Positions 1 through 9,400 of a stretch of DNA of 40,167 bases are shown in pieces. A program made the translations under genes and the position numbers. The notes beneath the pieces were generated by a model. That model did no database searches. It saw nothing but the letters and a program-made list of their open reading frames with translations, and was not told the origin of the DNA. Numbering within the stretch: the stretch's first letter is position 1; each line of letters opens with the position of its first letter. Origin of the DNA: Acidithiobacillus concretivorus (GTDB taxonomy: Bacteria; Pseudomonadota; Gammaproteobacteria; Acidithiobacillales; Acidithiobacillaceae); assembly GCF_018853445.1 (NCBI RefSeq), contig NZ_JABELD010000070.1:1-40167 (forward strand), in the 5' to 3' direction.

Positions 1-125
1 GCATCTTCCTCTATCCTTTAACGCCCAACGCACAGCAAAAGCTGCGGCAAAGCACCTAAAAGCCAATCGAAAATTTGTCCCGAGAGATCGGAGAGGCCGA
101 CAAACTTCATATTGAGAATTGCTGA
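1..125 (+). other. Probable upstream flgH sequence, out of frame
   Basis: No single forward frame is open from the window start into the clear FlgH reading frame. The FlgH frame (codons in phase with base 126) has stops at 57-59 (TAA) and 123-125 (TGA). The frame starting at base 2 is open to a TGA at 113-115 and includes a FlgH-like alanine/lysine-rich stretch (TAKAAAKHLKAN). The frame starting at base 1 is open from base 22. Joining these into one FlgH would need at least two indels, so this is either a decayed gene or base-call errors near a contig end. Nothing else is recognisable here. Confidence 0.5.
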
Positions 126-491
126 TTTGGGAGTGTTGCCGGTACCCCATTCAGCCCCAGTATGGGCGCCAACAGTTCTCAGAAATACGGCGGGACAGGA
201 GCTACCACCCAGAGCAATACTTTTACCGCCACCCTGGAAGTCACGGTAGTGCGAGTGCAGGGCAATGGAAACCTGGTCATTGAGGGTTCCAAGGAAGTGC
301 TACTGAATGGTGGGCATGAATACATCCGGGTCGCCGGGGTAGTGCGGCCCGCTGACGTGACGCCACAAAATACCATTTTATCCACGCAAATTGCCGATGC
401 GCGCGTCGAATATAGCGGCAATGGCAGCATTTACTCAGCCGCACGGATGCCCTGGCTGGCGCGGTTTTTCCTGTCGCTATGGCCTTTCTGA
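126..491 (+). CDS. flgH: FlgH, flagellar L-ring protein, C-terminal part
   Basis: This encodes the C-terminal ~120 residues of FlgH, the outer-membrane L-ring lipoprotein that forms the bushing around the rod. The hallmarks are the SNTFTATLEVTV strand, NGNLVIEG, the EYIRVAGVVRP stretch, STQIADARVEYSGNG and the terminal WLARFFLSLWPF, all typical of the FlgH C-terminus. The open frame runs from base 126 (just after an in-frame TGA) to the TGA at 489-491. The only ATG in it is at 162, which is not a credible FlgH start because the signal peptide and lipobox would be missing. The N-terminal half lies partly outside the window and partly in the out-of-frame stretch 1-125. flgI follows at once, so the gene order flgH-flgI is the usual one. 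Identification is secure; whether the gene is intact is not. Confidence 0.85.
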   Translation, partial: FGSVAGTPFSPSMGANSSQKYGGTGATTQSNTFTATLEVTVVRVQGNGNLVIEGSKEVLLNGGHEYIRVAGVVRPADVTPQNTILSTQIADARVEYSGNGSIYSAARMPWLARFFLSLWPF

Positions 492-502
492 GGAAAAAAC
501 AG

Positions 503-1630
503 ATGCCCAAGCTTTTGCGATCATCGTCTGCAATCATCGTGATGCTGGTACTGATGATTTTTACCGGATTGTTTACAGCCCAAGCCGAAACTATCCGCAA
601 TCTGGTGGCGGTTGGGGGAGTGCGCAGCAACCAGCTGGTCGGTTACGGTTTGGTGGTCGGACTGAATGGAACCGGCGATCAGGCTACGCAGGTACCCTAT
701 ACCACCCAATCTCTACTCAATATGTTTCAGCGTTTGGGGATTAATTTACCTGCCTCTGTTGCCACCAACTTGCAACCTAAAGACGTGGCTGCAGTCATTG
801 TAACCGCACACCTGCCGCCTTTTGCACAACCCGGACAAACTATTAACGTAACCGTTTCTGCTGTGGGTAATGCCAGTAGTCTGGCGGGGGGTACCTTGCT
901 CATGACGCCCTTGAAGGGCGCCGATGGCCAAACCTATGCAGTGGCTCAGGGAAACCTGATTGTCAGCGGTTTTGGGGCCAGTAGTAACGGCGCCTCAGCG
1001 CAGGTAAATATTACTACGGCTGGAACCATCCCCAACGGGGCCAATGTGGAGCGGTCTGTCTCGACGGGCTTTGATCAGGCGGGGCCGATGATGCTCGAAT
1101 TGCATAACCCGAGTTTTACGACTGCGGCACGTATTGCCAATGTCATCAATCAGCAGTTGGGATATGGGGTGGCAGAAGCCCTGAACGCCGGTGAAGTCCG
1201 GGTCAATGCGCCCGGTTCGCCCGGTGCGCGAGTCAATTTTCTTTCGCAAATTGAAAACCTGGATGTCAGTCCCGAAACGCCACTAGCCAAGGTAGTTATT
1301 GATGCGCGCAGCGGTACGGTTGTCTTGGGACAAAATGTCACGCTGGGTGCTTGTGCGGTTGCCCATGGTAATTTATCCGTAACCATTTCCCAGAAGTATC
1401 TGGTCAGTCAGCCTAATCCCCTGGGAGCCGGTCAGACAGTGGTGGCACCGCAAGCTAATGTCAAAGTTCAGCAACCCCAAGCGAAGTTGTTGATGTTTGA
1501 ACCGGGAGTGAGTCTCGAAGCCGTGGTTCGTGCTTTGAATGCGGTGGGTGCAACCCCTACAGACCTGATTGCCATTTTGCAGGCCATGAAAGCGGCGGGT
1601 GCCTTGCACGCGCAACTGGAAGTGATATGA
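503..1630 (+). CDS. flgI: FlgI, flagellar P-ring protein
   Basis: FlgI is the periplasmic P-ring protein that surrounds the rod in the peptidoglycan layer. I chose the ATG at 503 (375 aa) over an in-frame ATG at 479. It has an AGGA ribosome site at 491-494, leaves flgH without overlap, and gives a clean signal peptide: a basic start (MPKLLR), a hydrophobic core and an AQA cleavage site before ETIRNL. The mature start is classic FlgI: IRNLVAVGGVRSNQLVGYGL, then GLNGTGDQ, PYTTQSLLNM, and LQPKDVAAVIVTAHLPPFA followed by PGQTINVTVSA. Length matches the family (~365-375 aa). The stop overlaps the flgJ start (ATGA at 1627-1630), indicating translational coupling in the rod/ring operon. Confidence 0.97.
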   Translation: MPKLLRSSSAIIVMLVLMIFTGLFTAQAETIRNLVAVGGVRSNQLVGYGLVVGLNGTGDQATQVPYTTQSLLNMFQRLGINLPASVATNLQPKDVAAVIVTAHLPPFAQPGQTINVTVSAVGNASSLAGGTLLMTPLKGADGQTYAVAQGNLIVSGFGASSNGASAQVNITTAGTIPNGANVERSVSTGFDQAGPMMLELHNPSFTTAARIANVINQQLGYGVAEALNAGEVRVNAPGSPGARVNFLSQIENLDVSPETPLAKVVIDARSGTVVLGQNVTLGACAVAHGNLSVTISQKYLVSQPNPLGAGQTVVAPQANVKVQQPQAKLLMFEPGVSLEAVVRALNAVGATPTDLIAILQAMKAAGALHAQLEVI

Positions 1631-2589
1631 GTGCCGCCATCAATTTGACTGCTACGACGCGCTCTGCGGAGGTCAGTCCGCAGGCTGCTGCAGCTACCGC
1701 CAGTGATGCCCTCAACTTTTCCGGACTGAATCAGTTGCGTAGTGATGCCCAGGCGCATAATCCAAAAACCATTCTGGCCGTCGCCAAACAGTTTGAAGCC
1801 GTTTTGCTGCAGGAGATGCTCTCGTCCATGTCGGCTACTTCTTTCGGCTCGGATTTAACCGGAAAAAATTCCGGTCCAATGATAAAATCACTTTTTAACC
1901 AGCAGATTGCGCAAACCGTCAGTCAAGGGCAGGGTATAGGTATTGCCCAGACCTTGGCCAAGGAAATTGCCACACGTTATAACCTCCATTGGGGTAAGCC
2001 GAACACATCACCGGCCGGGGACAAGACAATGACCATGCCCGTCCGTAATGCTGCCTTGTCTGCTCCGGTCATGACTTCGGAAAGCTGGGCCAAACCCTCC
2101 CAGAGTCTTCTGGAACAAGCCAAGTCCTTTGTGCAATCCATCTTGCCTTCGGTGCAGGTTGCCGCACAGAAGTTGGGCGTGGCACCCACTGCCATTATTG
2201 CCCAAGCGGCTCTGGAAACCGGTTGGGGGAGTCATGTGGCAGGCAATAATCTTTTCGGCATCAAGGGAGGCGGTTCCTGGCTCGGCAGTTCGGTGGATAG
2301 CCTGACACATGAATTCGAAAACGGCGTGAATGAAGTGGAAAATGCCGCTTTCCGGGCTTATCAATCGGTCGGGGACAGTGTGCGTAATTACGCCAGCTTG
2401 TTAATGAACAACCCCCGTTATCGCGGAGCGTTAGGGCAGGGCAACAATATTGCCGGATTTGCCGAAGCCTTGCAGCAGGGAGGTTATGCGACCGATCCGC
2501 AATATGCGAACAAACTGGTGGCAGTAGCAGATAGCCCGCTGATGCAAGAGGTGATGGCAGGGGAGTCAGCCGTTAAGGCAGGCGGCTAA
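1627..2589 (+). CDS. flgJ: FlgJ, rod scaffold and peptidoglycan hydrolase
   Basis: FlgJ is a bifunctional rod-assembly protein of the beta/gammaproteobacterial type, 320 aa. The N-terminal third is the rod-binding domain (KQFEAVLLQEMLSSM near residues 55-70, with the helix around the FNQQIAQTVS stretch). The C-terminal half, from about residue 155, is a glucosaminidase/muramidase domain that opens the peptidoglycan for the rod. It contains the QAALETGWGS motif, with the likely catalytic Glu197, then NNLFGIKGGGSW, FRAYQSVGDSVRNYASLL and GGYATDPQYANKL. A low-complexity linker (residues ~120-150) separates the two parts. It overlaps flgI by 4 bases. The two-domain form fits the periplasmic P-ring/L-ring context. 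Confidence 0.97.
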   Translation: MSAAINLTATTRSAEVSPQAAAATASDALNFSGLNQLRSDAQAHNPKTILAVAKQFEAVLLQEMLSSMSATSFGSDLTGKNSGPMIKSLFNQQIAQTVSQGQGIGIAQTLAKEIATRYNLHWGKPNTSPAGDKTMTMPVRNAALSAPVMTSESWAKPSQSLLEQAKSFVQSILPSVQVAAQKLGVAPTAIIAQAALETGWGSHVAGNNLFGIKGGGSWLGSSVDSLTHEFENGVNEVENAAFRAYQSVGDSVRNYASLLMNNPRYRGALGQGNNIAGFAEALQQGGYATDPQYANKLVAVADSPLMQEVMAGESAVKAGG

Positions 2590-2604
2590 ACCTTATGCCT
2601 TTTT
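2575..2604 (+). terminator. Weak stem-loop at the flgJ stop
   Basis: AAGGCA (2575-2580) can pair with TGCCTT (2596-2601) across a 15-base loop, followed by a short T run to 2604. The stem overlaps the flgJ stop codon. The 6-bp stem and long loop make this at best a partial terminator or an mRNA processing structure before flgN. Confidence 0.2.
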
Positions 2605-2649
2605 GTGTCGTTACCAGAATATGGAATAGTGCAGGGACGGGGGTAAATA

Positions 2650-3006
2650 ATGGATAGTCAATCCTTGGAGCAAGAACTGGAAACCGTTAATCAGCTGATG
2701 ACGGTCTTTGAAGAGCAAAGACAGTGGCTTGCCCGTGGTGATTGGACCCAGCCCATGCCGAAAGCGGATGCGCCCGAACTTTTGGGAAAGCGTCTATTAG
2801 CCCTGCGCGCCAGTAATCAAAAGGCGGCGCCTTCAGTAGAACTGAATGAGGCGGTATTGGCACTTCAGGAAAGTTATAGTGCCCTGGATCATGCTTTGCG
2901 GGTTGCCGGTTCTGGTTTAGGGGAGGCTCTGGTTTTGCTGCGGCAACAAGCCGGAATTGTTTATGGTAGTGGGGAATATACGGGCCGTTCATTGGGGAGT
3001 GCATAA
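2650..3006 (+). CDS. flgN: FlgN-like export chaperone for FlgK/FlgL
   Basis: This small cytoplasmic protein (118 aa) is helical, acidic at the start and rich in Leu/Gln/Glu, as in the FlgN chaperone family that keeps FlgK and FlgL monomers export-competent. The C-terminus (IVYGSGEYTGRSLGSA) resembles the FlgN tail around a tyrosine-glycine motif. Sequence conservation in this family is low, so the assignment rests mainly on size, predicted helices and position: directly before flgK (2-base gap) and after flgJ. The 60-base gap upstream holds a G-rich Shine-Dalgarno region (GGGACGGGGG, 2634-2643) and no clear sigma-28 promoter. Confidence 0.75.
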   Translation: MDSQSLEQELETVNQLMTVFEEQRQWLARGDWTQPMPKADAPELLGKRLLALRASNQKAAPSVELNEAVLALQESYSALDHALRVAGSGLGEALVLLRQQAGIVYGSGEYTGRSLGSA

Positions 3007-3008
3007 TC

Positions 3009-5036
3009 ATGTCTGGAATCAGTGGGCTGGTAAATAATGCATTGACCGGTTTGCAAGCCGCACAATCCGCCTTGCAGGTGGTTGGTGATAATATTGCCAA
3101 TGTGAATACGCCTGGATACAGTCAACAAAGTGCATTGCAATCAACGGCCATTCCCACCGCCATTGGCGGCCTTTATTATGGAAACGGCACTCAGGTCGAT
3201 TCCGTGCAACGCAGTTACAGCAGCTTTTTACAGGGTCAGGTGTGGACGGCCAGTGCCAGCGCAAGTGGGCAGGCCAGTTTATCGAGTTCCCTCCAGAATA
3301 TTCTGGGCATTCTCAATAATGGTGGTGTCAGTTCTCAGGTCAGCCAGTTTTTTTCCGGGGTCGCGCAAGTGGCTGCCAGCCCGGATGATATTCCCGCCCG
3401 CCAGAGCATGCTCAGCAATGCTCAGACCCTCAGCCAGACCTTTCAGTCATTGGGACAGCAGTTGGCCAGTGTAGGCAGCGGGGTAAATCAGCAGATTACA
3501 GAGTCCGTTGACCAGATTAACAGCATCAGCAAGCAGATTGCGCAATTGAATGTTCAGATTTCTGCCGCGCAGGGTAATCCCAACGGCTCACCCAATGATT
3601 TGCTGGATCAGCGCGATCATCTGATTACCGAATTAAATGGTCAGGTGGGTGTGCAGGTTCTTAATCAGAATAATAACCAGCTCAGTGTGTTTCTCAGTAA
3701 CGGGCAAGTGTTGGTAGCGGGTGGTCAATCGTTTGCCCTGCAGACCCAGGGTAGCCCATACAACCCGCAAACTCTGGATGTGGGCTATGCCAGCAACGGC
3801 GCGGATATCTCTAAAAGTCTTAGCGGCGGTGCTCTGGGCGGATTATTACAATTTCGTAGTCAATCGTTGAATCCTGCTGAAAATGGCTTGGGTCTTTTGG
3901 CAGATGGTATTGCCTCCGCCTTGAATGCCCAGCAGGCGCAGGGCTTGAATCTCAACGGTAGCAGCGGTTCGGCCTTGTTCAGCACAGGGCCTGTGCAAGT
4001 ATTCGCGAATACGCATAATAGTAGTGGCGCAGTTTCCGTGGTGGGCTCCATTAGTAATGTCGGAAATCTGAGTGGTAACGATTATATTTTGAGTAAAACT
4101 TCAGGCTCCCTATGGACCTTGCAGGACCGCAGTACGGGAGCAACGGTGGTCAGTACTTCCGGCTCAATATACGGGAGTACGACGACCCTGAATTTTTCTG
4201 GGGTAGGATTCCAGTTGCAGGTGTCCGGAACTGCGGCAACAGGGGACAGCTTTCTGGTAGAGCCGACGCGTCTGGGTGCCGCAGATATGCAGACGGTACT
4301 GACTGATCCTACGGGTATTGCGGCGGCCAGTCCTTTTGTGAGTAGCCCCGGCGTGTTAGGCAGCGGCAGTCTGCAGAATGATAATCTAGGTAATATGACC
4401 CTTTCTGCCGGACAATATGTCAGCGGTACCGTCTCCGGCGCTGTGTTGCTGAACAATGTATCGCCATTTCCGACTAATTTGCAGATCACGATGACCAGTG
4501 GAGCCAGTCAGGGTGGTACGGCGACCTTCCAGATTTCTTCCGGGTCTGGCACTGGTTCGGTGATAGGTTCTGGAACGGTCAGTCTGGGTGGTTCCGGTAC
4601 GATCATCGATATCCAGAACCCCAACGCGCCGGGGAGTTATTGGCAGGTGAATCTCAGTGGTACATTGGCAGCTTCTGGCGATGCCTTTACGTTGAGTCCG
4701 GGCGGGGCAGGGAGTAACGGTAATGCCCAGGCGATGGCAGCGCTGGCCACCAAGAAGGTTTTGAATAATGTTTTGAATAATGGAACGGCCACCTTTAATG
4801 ATAATGCGGCGCAATTGCTCACACAGGTGACCAATCAGGCCGCTCAGGCCCAGAATAATGCCCAGGCCCAGCTTACGGTTTTGCAGTCGGCCCAAGCCTC
4901 GCAGCAAGCGGTTTCCGGCGTGAATCTGGATCAAGAGGCAGCCAGTCTGATTCAGTATCAGCAGGCCTATCAGGCGGCAGCTAAAGCCATTTCGGTGGGC
5001 AGCACCTTGTTTCAGTCATTGATACAGGCTCTATAA
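3009..5036 (+). CDS. flgK: FlgK, hook-filament junction protein 1
   Basis: FlgK (HAP1, 675 aa) is the first junction protein between hook and filament. The N-terminal axial helix and rod/hook motif are clear: LVNNALTGLQAAQSALQVVG, then DNIANVNTPGYSQQ at residues ~28-41. The C-terminus has the matching axial helix (NLDQEAASLIQYQQAYQAAA, KAISVGSTLFQSLIQAL). Between them lie long Ser/Gly/Gln-rich surface domains, including DLLDQRDHLITELNGQVGVQV, a conserved FlgK segment. It has no cysteine, usual for exported axial proteins. It is preceded by its probable chaperone flgN and followed after 10 bases by flgL with an AAGGAG ribosome site. Confidence 0.97.
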   Translation: MSGISGLVNNALTGLQAAQSALQVVGDNIANVNTPGYSQQSALQSTAIPTAIGGLYYGNGTQVDSVQRSYSSFLQGQVWTASASASGQASLSSSLQNILGILNNGGVSSQVSQFFSGVAQVAASPDDIPARQSMLSNAQTLSQTFQSLGQQLASVGSGVNQQITESVDQINSISKQIAQLNVQISAAQGNPNGSPNDLLDQRDHLITELNGQVGVQVLNQNNNQLSVFLSNGQVLVAGGQSFALQTQGSPYNPQTLDVGYASNGADISKSLSGGALGGLLQFRSQSLNPAENGLGLLADGIASALNAQQAQGLNLNGSSGSALFSTGPVQVFANTHNSSGAVSVVGSISNVGNLSGNDYILSKTSGSLWTLQDRSTGATVVSTSGSIYGSTTTLNFSGVGFQLQVSGTAATGDSFLVEPTRLGAADMQTVLTDPTGIAAASPFVSSPGVLGSGSLQNDNLGNMTLSAGQYVSGTVSGAVLLNNVSPFPTNLQITMTSGASQGGTATFQISSGSGTGSVIGSGTVSLGGSGTIIDIQNPNAPGSYWQVNLSGTLAASGDAFTLSPGGAGSNGNAQAMAALATKKVLNNVLNNGTATFNDNAAQLLTQVTNQAAQAQNNAQAQLTVLQSAQASQQAVSGVNLDQEAASLIQYQQAYQAAAKAISVGSTLFQSLIQAL

Positions 5037-5046
5037 GGAGAACAGC

Positions 5047-6372
5047 ATGCGCGTCAGCACCCAGGAATTTTACCAAAGTAGCCTGTATTCCTTGTTGAAC
5101 CAACAAAGTACGCTGAACAATCTTTCGCAGCAGCTTTCCACCGGCAATGCGCTGATTAACCCTACCAGTGATCCTGTGGGTAATGCTCAGGTGCTCGATC
5201 TCAACACCAAAATTGCCAATCTGGGCAGCTATCAACAAAGTAATACTTACGCTCAACAGGGGCTCAGTATGAGTTCCAGCACCTTGCAAACAGTCGGTAC
5301 CCTGATGAATCAGGTGCAGCAACTGGCGGTGCAGATGAATAATGCCACAGTCAATTCCAATGACCTGCAAAATGCGGTAACGACCATGCAAGGTAACCTG
5401 CAGCAACTGGTGCAACTGGCTAATACGCAGGATGCCAATGGAACTTACATCTATGGCGGGTCCAATGCCCAGACTCCGCCATTTCAGCTACAGAGTGATG
5501 GTACCGTCCAATATACGGGTGATTCCAGCCAGAAAAATCTGCAAATCGGCCCGGGACTGACGACGTCTGTTTCTCAGGCCGGTAATGAGATTTTCATGAA
5601 TGTCCCGGCGGGAAATGGCACTTTTACGGTTACCGCTTCCGGCAGTAATTATCAGATTCCGGCAACCCCCGGAGCAACAGCCACCGATGTAGGCAATACC
5701 ACTATGGGGCCGGGCAGTGTGCTGAATCAGGCGACGGCGGACAGCCAGTTTGTGGCCAATAATGTACAATACGATGTGAGCATCAGTAACAGTACTTCCA
5801 GCGGCCTGACATATACGGTCAGCAGTGGCATAGGTGCGGTTTCAGGATGGTCGTCAGCCAGCTCCGTCGGAATTGTTGTCAGCGGCACTTATACTCCCGG
5901 GCAAAGCATTAACATACCCAGTACCTTGAACGGCAGCCCCTTTATGACGGTTTCGACGAATGGACAGCCAGCATCGGGACAAACCGCCCAATTTACTCTG
6001 GCTGCTGCAAAGCCCCAAAGCATTTTTCAGACCTTCAGCAATCTGATTGACGCCTTTACTGGCAGTTCCGGTTCTCCAGGTGCGAATACGAGACGCGCAC
6101 AAGACATTAGTAAAGCCCTGGCAAACCTGAACCAGTTCCAGACCACGCTGCTGAGTACCCAGGCGCAAATTGGTTCGAATATCCAGCAGGCCCAGAGTGT
6201 GCAATCGCTGAATGCTAGTCTGACCCAGCAATTTCAGACCGACCAGGGTAATATTGCCGATGTGAGTTACCCCCAGGTGATTACTCAGTTTCAGGAAAGC
6301 TCGACGGCGTTGCAGGCTGCACAGAAGGCATTTGTGCAAGTGCAGGGGTTGAGTTTGTTTCAATATCTGTAA
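5047..6372 (+). CDS. flgL: FlgL, hook-filament junction protein 3
   Basis: FlgL (HAP3, 441 aa) is the second junction protein, on which the flagellin filament starts. It has a flagellin-like N-terminal helix (MRVSTQEFYQSSLYSLLNQQ and the LSTGNALINPTSDPVGNAQV segment that matches the LSTGK..PADNPAG region of flagellins) and a C-terminal helix (QESSTALQAAQKAFVQVQGL, ending SLFQYL). The conserved DANGTYIYGGSNAQTPPF motif is present near residues 125-142. The AAGGAG ribosome site at 5036-5041 is strong. It forms a unit with flgN and flgK. The next gene starts 28 bases later, so the glycosyltransferase may be co-transcribed. Confidence 0.97.
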   Translation: MRVSTQEFYQSSLYSLLNQQSTLNNLSQQLSTGNALINPTSDPVGNAQVLDLNTKIANLGSYQQSNTYAQQGLSMSSSTLQTVGTLMNQVQQLAVQMNNATVNSNDLQNAVTTMQGNLQQLVQLANTQDANGTYIYGGSNAQTPPFQLQSDGTVQYTGDSSQKNLQIGPGLTTSVSQAGNEIFMNVPAGNGTFTVTASGSNYQIPATPGATATDVGNTTMGPGSVLNQATADSQFVANNVQYDVSISNSTSSGLTYTVSSGIGAVSGWSSASSVGIVVSGTYTPGQSINIPSTLNGSPFMTVSTNGQPASGQTAQFTLAAAKPQSIFQTFSNLIDAFTGSSGSPGANTRRAQDISKALANLNQFQTTLLSTQAQIGSNIQQAQSVQSLNASLTQQFQTDQGNIADVSYPQVITQFQESSTALQAAQKAFVQVQGLSLFQYL

Positions 6373-6400
6373 TCTGGTCAGCGAGAAGAGAGGACGACAC

Positions 6401-9400
6401 TTGAAATCCCAGCGCACCTTCAGTTTTGACCCACAGCTCGATCAGCGGCAACTGTTGTCCCGCGCCACGTTGCGGAACCTCAATCAAGAGCGAATTGATC
6501 TCTGCACCGTCCGCTTCGACGTGTTGCTGGCCGACGGCGTGGCCCAACCGCACGTTGATTTGTACTTCCATCTACCGAAATCCGGCCGTCTGGTTCCGGC
6601 GTTGGCATTGCCGATCAATGAGGCGGCCAGTCGGTTGACCTGGCCCGATTGCTTCGCCGACTGGCCAGACATCCTTCTCGCGCGTATCACGACCGAGGTG
6701 TTGAAGTATTGGAAGGGCAATCCGCAGCAAGGACAGGTCATCGTAACCGGCGAGTTCCGGGAGGCATTCGGCGGTACAGTTCAGCAAATGCTTGATGGTC
6801 GGTCGATCCCTGGGATGGAGAATTACTGGACGACGGCTCAGGTACTCAACCGCTACCGATGGGTCGATAGCCTCGTCACAGAAGGTCGGGTCCTCGAAGT
6901 CGCCACGGGCCCCGGCTACGGTGCGGCATGGTTGCTCGAACGCCGTCCTGGCGTAACCGATTACCTCGGTGCCGACCTTGATTCGCTGGCCGTCGGTCTA
7001 GCCCGCCGGCTCAACCCGCCGGGCCGGGCTCGCTTCCATCTTGGCCCCCTCGAGGAACTGGAGGAGTTGAGCTTCGACTGGGTGCTCTCGCTTGAGACTG
7101 TCGAGCATATCGGCGACCCTGAAGCTTTCTTGATCGCACTCATGAGCAAGCTGGCGCCGGGCGGGCGCATGCTGTTGTCGCTGCCTTGCGAACGCTGGCA
7201 CGGCTTTCACCTCAATCCTCATCATTGGAGCGCGTGGAACTATCGCCGCATTCGCGACTTACTGCAGCCTCATTTCGGTCGGATCAGCTACTGGCGCCAG
7301 GGGCGGCCTTTGTTTCAGGAAAATGCCTTGGACGATACGGGACGGATCACCCCGCTGGAGCAGATCAACCCGGATCAAGACGAAGATTATCTGATGCTCT
7401 TGGAGGAACCGCGCGTAGCTCCGCATCGTCCTCGCGTCGTCGTGCAGAGGCGCTATGCACGTGGTGATGTACTTCAAGCTACCCCTATTGTGCGCGCAGT
7501 ACGCGAGAAGCTGCCGGATCACACTTTGATAGTTTCTACCGATATCAACGAGGTATTCGCGGGTAATCCGCACGTTGACTTGCTTATGGCGACATCATCT
7601 GGCTTCCGACCAAGAGATAGCGATTTGGTCATTAATCTCGATGAAGTTTACGAGCGCCAGCCAAAGCAGCACATATTGATTGCCTATGCTAATGAGGCCG
7701 GTGTCGTCTTGCCAAATCCATCACTTGAATTACATCTTGATCGCCGCGATTATCAAATTATCGGGAGTAGGGTGGCTGCCGCAGGTGATTCCTGGGGAAT
7801 GGTAAATCGCATTATCGCCGTGCATATGGGCGCGACGCCCGACCGGTCGTGGCCAATGGCGCATTGGCATTCTCTGCTCGCTGTGTTAATGGCCGATCCG
7901 CGCTTAGGGCTGATTGCGGTCGGTGCTGGTGCTGATTTCCAGCCGCCTGCTACAGCGCGAATTCTCAATCTAGTAAACCAGCTAGATCTGCGCGGAACCG
8001 CTGCTGCAATAGCTGTCTCCGACTTGTTGGTTGGCCCAGATTCAGCGTTGCTTCATGTTGCTGCCGCAGTCGGTACCCCAGCAGTAGGCCTATATGGAAT
8101 GGCTGATCCAAAGTATCGTGCCCCATTCGGTGCGGAGCAGACTGCGCTGCGCTCGCCAGTCGAGTGCGCGGGCTGTCTGCATGACCTTCCCGCACCAAAC
8201 ACCGACCCCCGCTGTAAGTTCGGTAAGGCGTTCTGCATGGAGGCGATCGCTCCGGCTCAAGTTATCACTGCGGTGCTCAATCAACTTGATCGCAGGCCTG
8301 CAGATGCGTGGCGCACCCGCCTACGTTTGGGTGGATGTGGACAATTTTCGGAACATTCGCAGCCTCCGCAATGGTCAGAGCCGGTAAAGAGTGCGCTTTT
8401 GTCGGGAGGAATTGCTGGTGCCGCTGCGTCTTCTAATGGTCCTACGGCCGGGTCGTCACCCCCGCCCGTCCCTTGGCTCCCCGAAGCCCGTTGGCTGCCA
8501 TCAGAAAAGACTTGGATCAATGAAACCATCGCTAAGTGGAGTGATGCCGAAGTCGCGATCCCTGATTTCGCTCTAGCCTTGCTGACGCACGCGCAGTCAG
8601 GGATGCAGCACTCTGCTGACTCCTTGAATGCGCAACGGTTCGGCTACAGGATACTATTGGTTCCAGATCAATCCGACACCGCCGGTTTGATTGAGCGTGC
8701 TAACCACGAGCTGCTCGTCGGGGACGCCGACTGGCTCGGCCTGATCGACGCCGGAGACCAACTCGCCCCCGACGCCATATTCCGTACCCAGATGGCCATC
8801 CAGAATCACCCCGAATGGCAACTCATCTACACCGACGAAGATTCCCTTACGCCTGATGGTCAGCACGTCAATCCCCACTGCAAGCCCGATTTCAATATCG
8901 ACTACTTGCGAAGCTTACCTTATATAGGTGGCTTGCTGGTCATCAAAAAAGAACTATTTGAGGCGCTCGGTGGTTTTGATCCTCAAGCTGATGGTGCTGA
9001 AGATTATGATTTCGTCTTGCGGGCCTGGGAAAAAATCGGTGATGCCGGCATCGGCCATATCCCAGAAGTGCTCTACCATCGTTTACAGGGTGGCGGGCAC
9101 TGCAACAAGTCCGTTGAGGAAATACTCCAGGTCAGTCAAGCTGCATTGCAGAGGCATTTACAGCGCCTGAATATTGCTGCGGAAGTGCTGCCCGGACCCT
9201 TCCCGCCTTCCACTCGGGTGCGTTATCCCCTCAGTAGTACGCCTCTGGTTTCCATCATTATCCCCACACGCAACCAACTCTGCTATTTGCAGCGCTGCGT
9301 AGAATCGCTGATTGAAAAAACTAAGTACGCACATTATGAAATACTCATTGTCGATAATGACAGCGATGATGCCGAAGCGCGGACTTATCTGGAAATGCTT

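Noticed and set aside
479-502. ATG at 479 as flgI start
   Set aside because: It overlaps flgH and lacks a ribosome site, whereas the ATG at 503 has AGGA and gives a normal signal peptide.
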